Assembly: GCF_001673635.1 (NCBI RefSeq)
Contig: NZ_LZMH01000022.1
Location: 59,863-123,862 of the forward strand
Origin: Mycobacterium asiaticum
GTDB taxonomy: Bacteria; Actinomycetota; Actinomycetes; Mycobacteriales; Mycobacteriaceae
DNA length: 64,000 nt
Direction of reading: 5' to 3'
This document shows positions 62,815 to 64,000 of the stretch, piece after piece. The first letter of the stretch is position 1; every line of letters begins with the position of its first letter. The translations under genes were made by a program, and so were the position numbers. A model generated the notes under the pieces. It worked only from the letters and a program-made list of their open reading frames with translations, had not been told where the DNA came from and searched no databases.

Positions 62815-64000
62815 TCTTCGTGGGCGCCGGCGGTCTCGAGTAGCCATGCATACTGGAAGGCGGTTTCCTTCCAGCGCTCGTAGCGGCCGCTGATGCCGCC
62901 GTGACCGGCGTTCATCTGCGTCTTCAACATCACCGGATTACCGTCGGTGTTCGCGTGCCGTAGCGCCGCAACCCATTTGGCCGGCTCGACGTAGTACACC
63001 CGGGTGTCGTTCAGCGAAGTCATGGCCAGGATTGCGGGGTACTTCTGGCCCGTGACGTTTTCATACGGCGAGTAGGACTTCATGTAGGCGTAGACATCCC
63101 TGTCGGCCAGCGGGTTTCCCCATTCGTCCCACTCGGTCACGGTCAGCGGCAGGGACGGGTCGAGGATGGTGGTCAACGGGTCGACGAACGGCACCTGCGC
63201 CAGAATTCCGGCGAACAGCTCCGGGGCCATGTTGGCCACCGCGCCCATCAGCAGGCCGCCGGCGCTGCCCCCGAGGGCCACCAGCTGCGCCGGACTGGTC
63301 AACCCAATATCAACCAGATGCCTTGCCACAGCGATGAAGTCGGTGAACGAGTTCTTCTTCTCCAGCAGCTTGCCGTGCTCGTACCACAGCCGGCCCATCT
63401 CACCGCCGCCACGCACATGGGCGATGACGAATACCATGCCCCGGTCCAGCAGCGACAACCGCGCGATCGAGAACCGTGGGTCTTCGCAGATCTCGTAGGC
63501 GCCGTAGCCGTACATCATCGCCGGAGCCGGGAATTCGATGCCCGCCTTGTGCACGATCGAGATCGGTACCCGGGCACCGTCTTCCGCGTGCGCCCAGTCG
63601 CGGCGTTCCACATAGTCCTCGCGCCGGTATCCGCCCAGCACCGGCTGCTCTTTGAGTAGGGTCCGCTCGCCGCTGACCAGGTCGAGGTCATAGATCCGTA
63701 CCGGGGTGACGAAGGATCCCGCACCCACCCGCAATTTGGGTGAGGCCCAGTTCGGGTTCGCCCCCAGACCGGCCGACATCAGCTCGGAGTCGAACGAGAT
63801 CTCCTGGGGCTCCTCGTAACCACCGTCGGAGCCGAACGGCCACAGTTGAATCCGCGGCAACGCCTCCCGCCGGTAGCTGACCACCAGGTGGCCCGCGAAC
63901 GCGTCCACGCCATCGAGCCGGACATCGTCGCGATGGGGAATCAGCACGCGCTGCTGGGTGGGCTCGCCGACCGGGACCTCGACCAGAGTGAAGTTCACCG
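62811..64000 (-). CDS. ptrB: Prolyl oligopeptidase family protease PtrB, 3' part
   Basis: C-terminal 395 or more residues of a serine protease of the S9A family, running off the window edge, so the N-terminal propeller is missing. The catalytic Ser is in LVALGGSAGGLLMGAV; the Asp is in TSLNDTRV, and the His is in NAGHGGISG. In M. tuberculosis ptrB is split into two genes by a frame break; no break is seen in the part here. Its stop overlaps the GAF-ANTAR gene's stop by 4 nt. Confidence 0.92.
   Translation of the reverse strand, partial: VNFTLVEVPVGEPTQQRVLIPHRDDVRLDGVDAFAGHLVVSYRREALPRIQLWPFGSDGGYEEPQEISFDSELMSAGLGANPNWASPKLRVGAGSFVTPVRIYDLDLVSGERTLLKEQPVLGGYRREDYVERRDWAHAEDGARVPISIVHKAGIEFPAPAMMYGYGAYEICEDPRFSIARLSLLDRGMVFVIAHVRGGGEMGRLWYEHGKLLEKKNSFTDFIAVARHLVDIGLTSPAQLVALGGSAGGLLMGAVANMAPELFAGILAQVPFVDPLTTILDPSLPLTVTEWDEWGNPLADRDVYAYMKSYSPYENVTGQKYPAILAMTSLNDTRVYYVEPAKWVAALRHANTDGNPVMLKTQMNAGHGGISGRYERWKETAFQYAWLLETAGAHED

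Noticed and set aside
62811..64000. Frame break in ptrB as in M. tuberculosis
   Set aside because: The visible 395 codons are open and carry the full catalytic triad; the rest lies outside the window.

Overview
The window is chromosomal DNA from a mycobacterium, high in G+C. Order and content match the M. tuberculosis Rv0781-Rv0831c segment in inverted orientation: TIGR04255 protein, SAM methyltransferase, deaminase, kmtR, MpaB-like protein, desA1, dus, an LCP protein, phoY, phoT, mshD, glnR, lmeA, cysA/sseC, nitrobindin-like protein, aminodeoxychorismate lyase, YgfZ, DUF3073, purM, purF, purL, DyP peroxidase, encapsulin, purQ/purS, an Rv0785-like flavoprotein, an EmrB-type exporter and ptrB. 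The differences point to a non-tuberculous species: an intact pstS-pstC-pstA-phoT operon beside phoY (as I recall for M. smegmatis), a two-gene RyR/TIR insertion, an orphan mce gene and a roughly 15 kb catabolic and lipid region between the encapsulin and purQ. Rv numbers are from memory, not from a search.

Region 1 (1-7,200): methyltransferase and deaminase, then kmtR with a 67-residue histidine-rich protein, an MpaB-like protein divergent from a TetR regulator, and desA1-dus. Region 2 (7,200-16,960): an LCP cell-wall ligase, phosphate uptake and its control (phoY; pstSCA-phoT), mycothiol synthase, GlnR and LmeA. Region 3 (17,000-19,240): cysA-sseC behind a leaderless poly-cysteine short ORF and a second Shine-Dalgarno-led short ORF, then a 32-residue membrane protein coupled to a nitrobindin-like protein. 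Region 4 (19,340-23,440) is the most novel part. A membrane protein with RCK-like, RyR and PGDYG-like segments lies next to a TIR protein whose single membrane helix leads to a PknH-like extracytoplasmic sensor domain.

Region 5 (23,600-34,550) is housekeeping: pabC-like, ygfZ, DUF3073, purM-purF, an SCP-like protein, orphan mce, CPBP protease, purL, GNAT and VOC proteins. Region 6 (34,560-37,730) holds an M18 aminopeptidase and the DyP-encapsulin nanocompartment operon, with a cargo-loading peptide on DyP. Region 7 (37,750-53,290) is accessory. It contains an SDR, a MOSC/reductase/ferredoxin fusion, an aspartate-nucleophile hydrolase, tandem TetR regulators and a six-gene operon with a haloacid-dehalogenase-type enzyme. 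Four copies of a TGGG-N8-CCCA palindrome mark the transcription units. LLM, YbjN, epimerase, acyltransferase and WS/DGAT genes follow. Region 8 (53,290-64,000): purQ-purS, an LLM protein, an exported protein, an MBL protein, the flavoprotein, a deacetylase-like protein, the exporter, a TetR-DoxX pair sharing a 17-bp inverted repeat, a Cys-cluster protein coupled to a GAF-ANTAR regulator, and the 3' part of ptrB running off the end.

Many genes start 6-7 nt after a TANNNT -10 element with no Shine-Dalgarno, the usual mycobacterial leaderless layout. I used this to choose several starts. I saw no tRNA, rRNA, insertion sequence or CRISPR array, and no gene-free stretch longer than about 260 bases.
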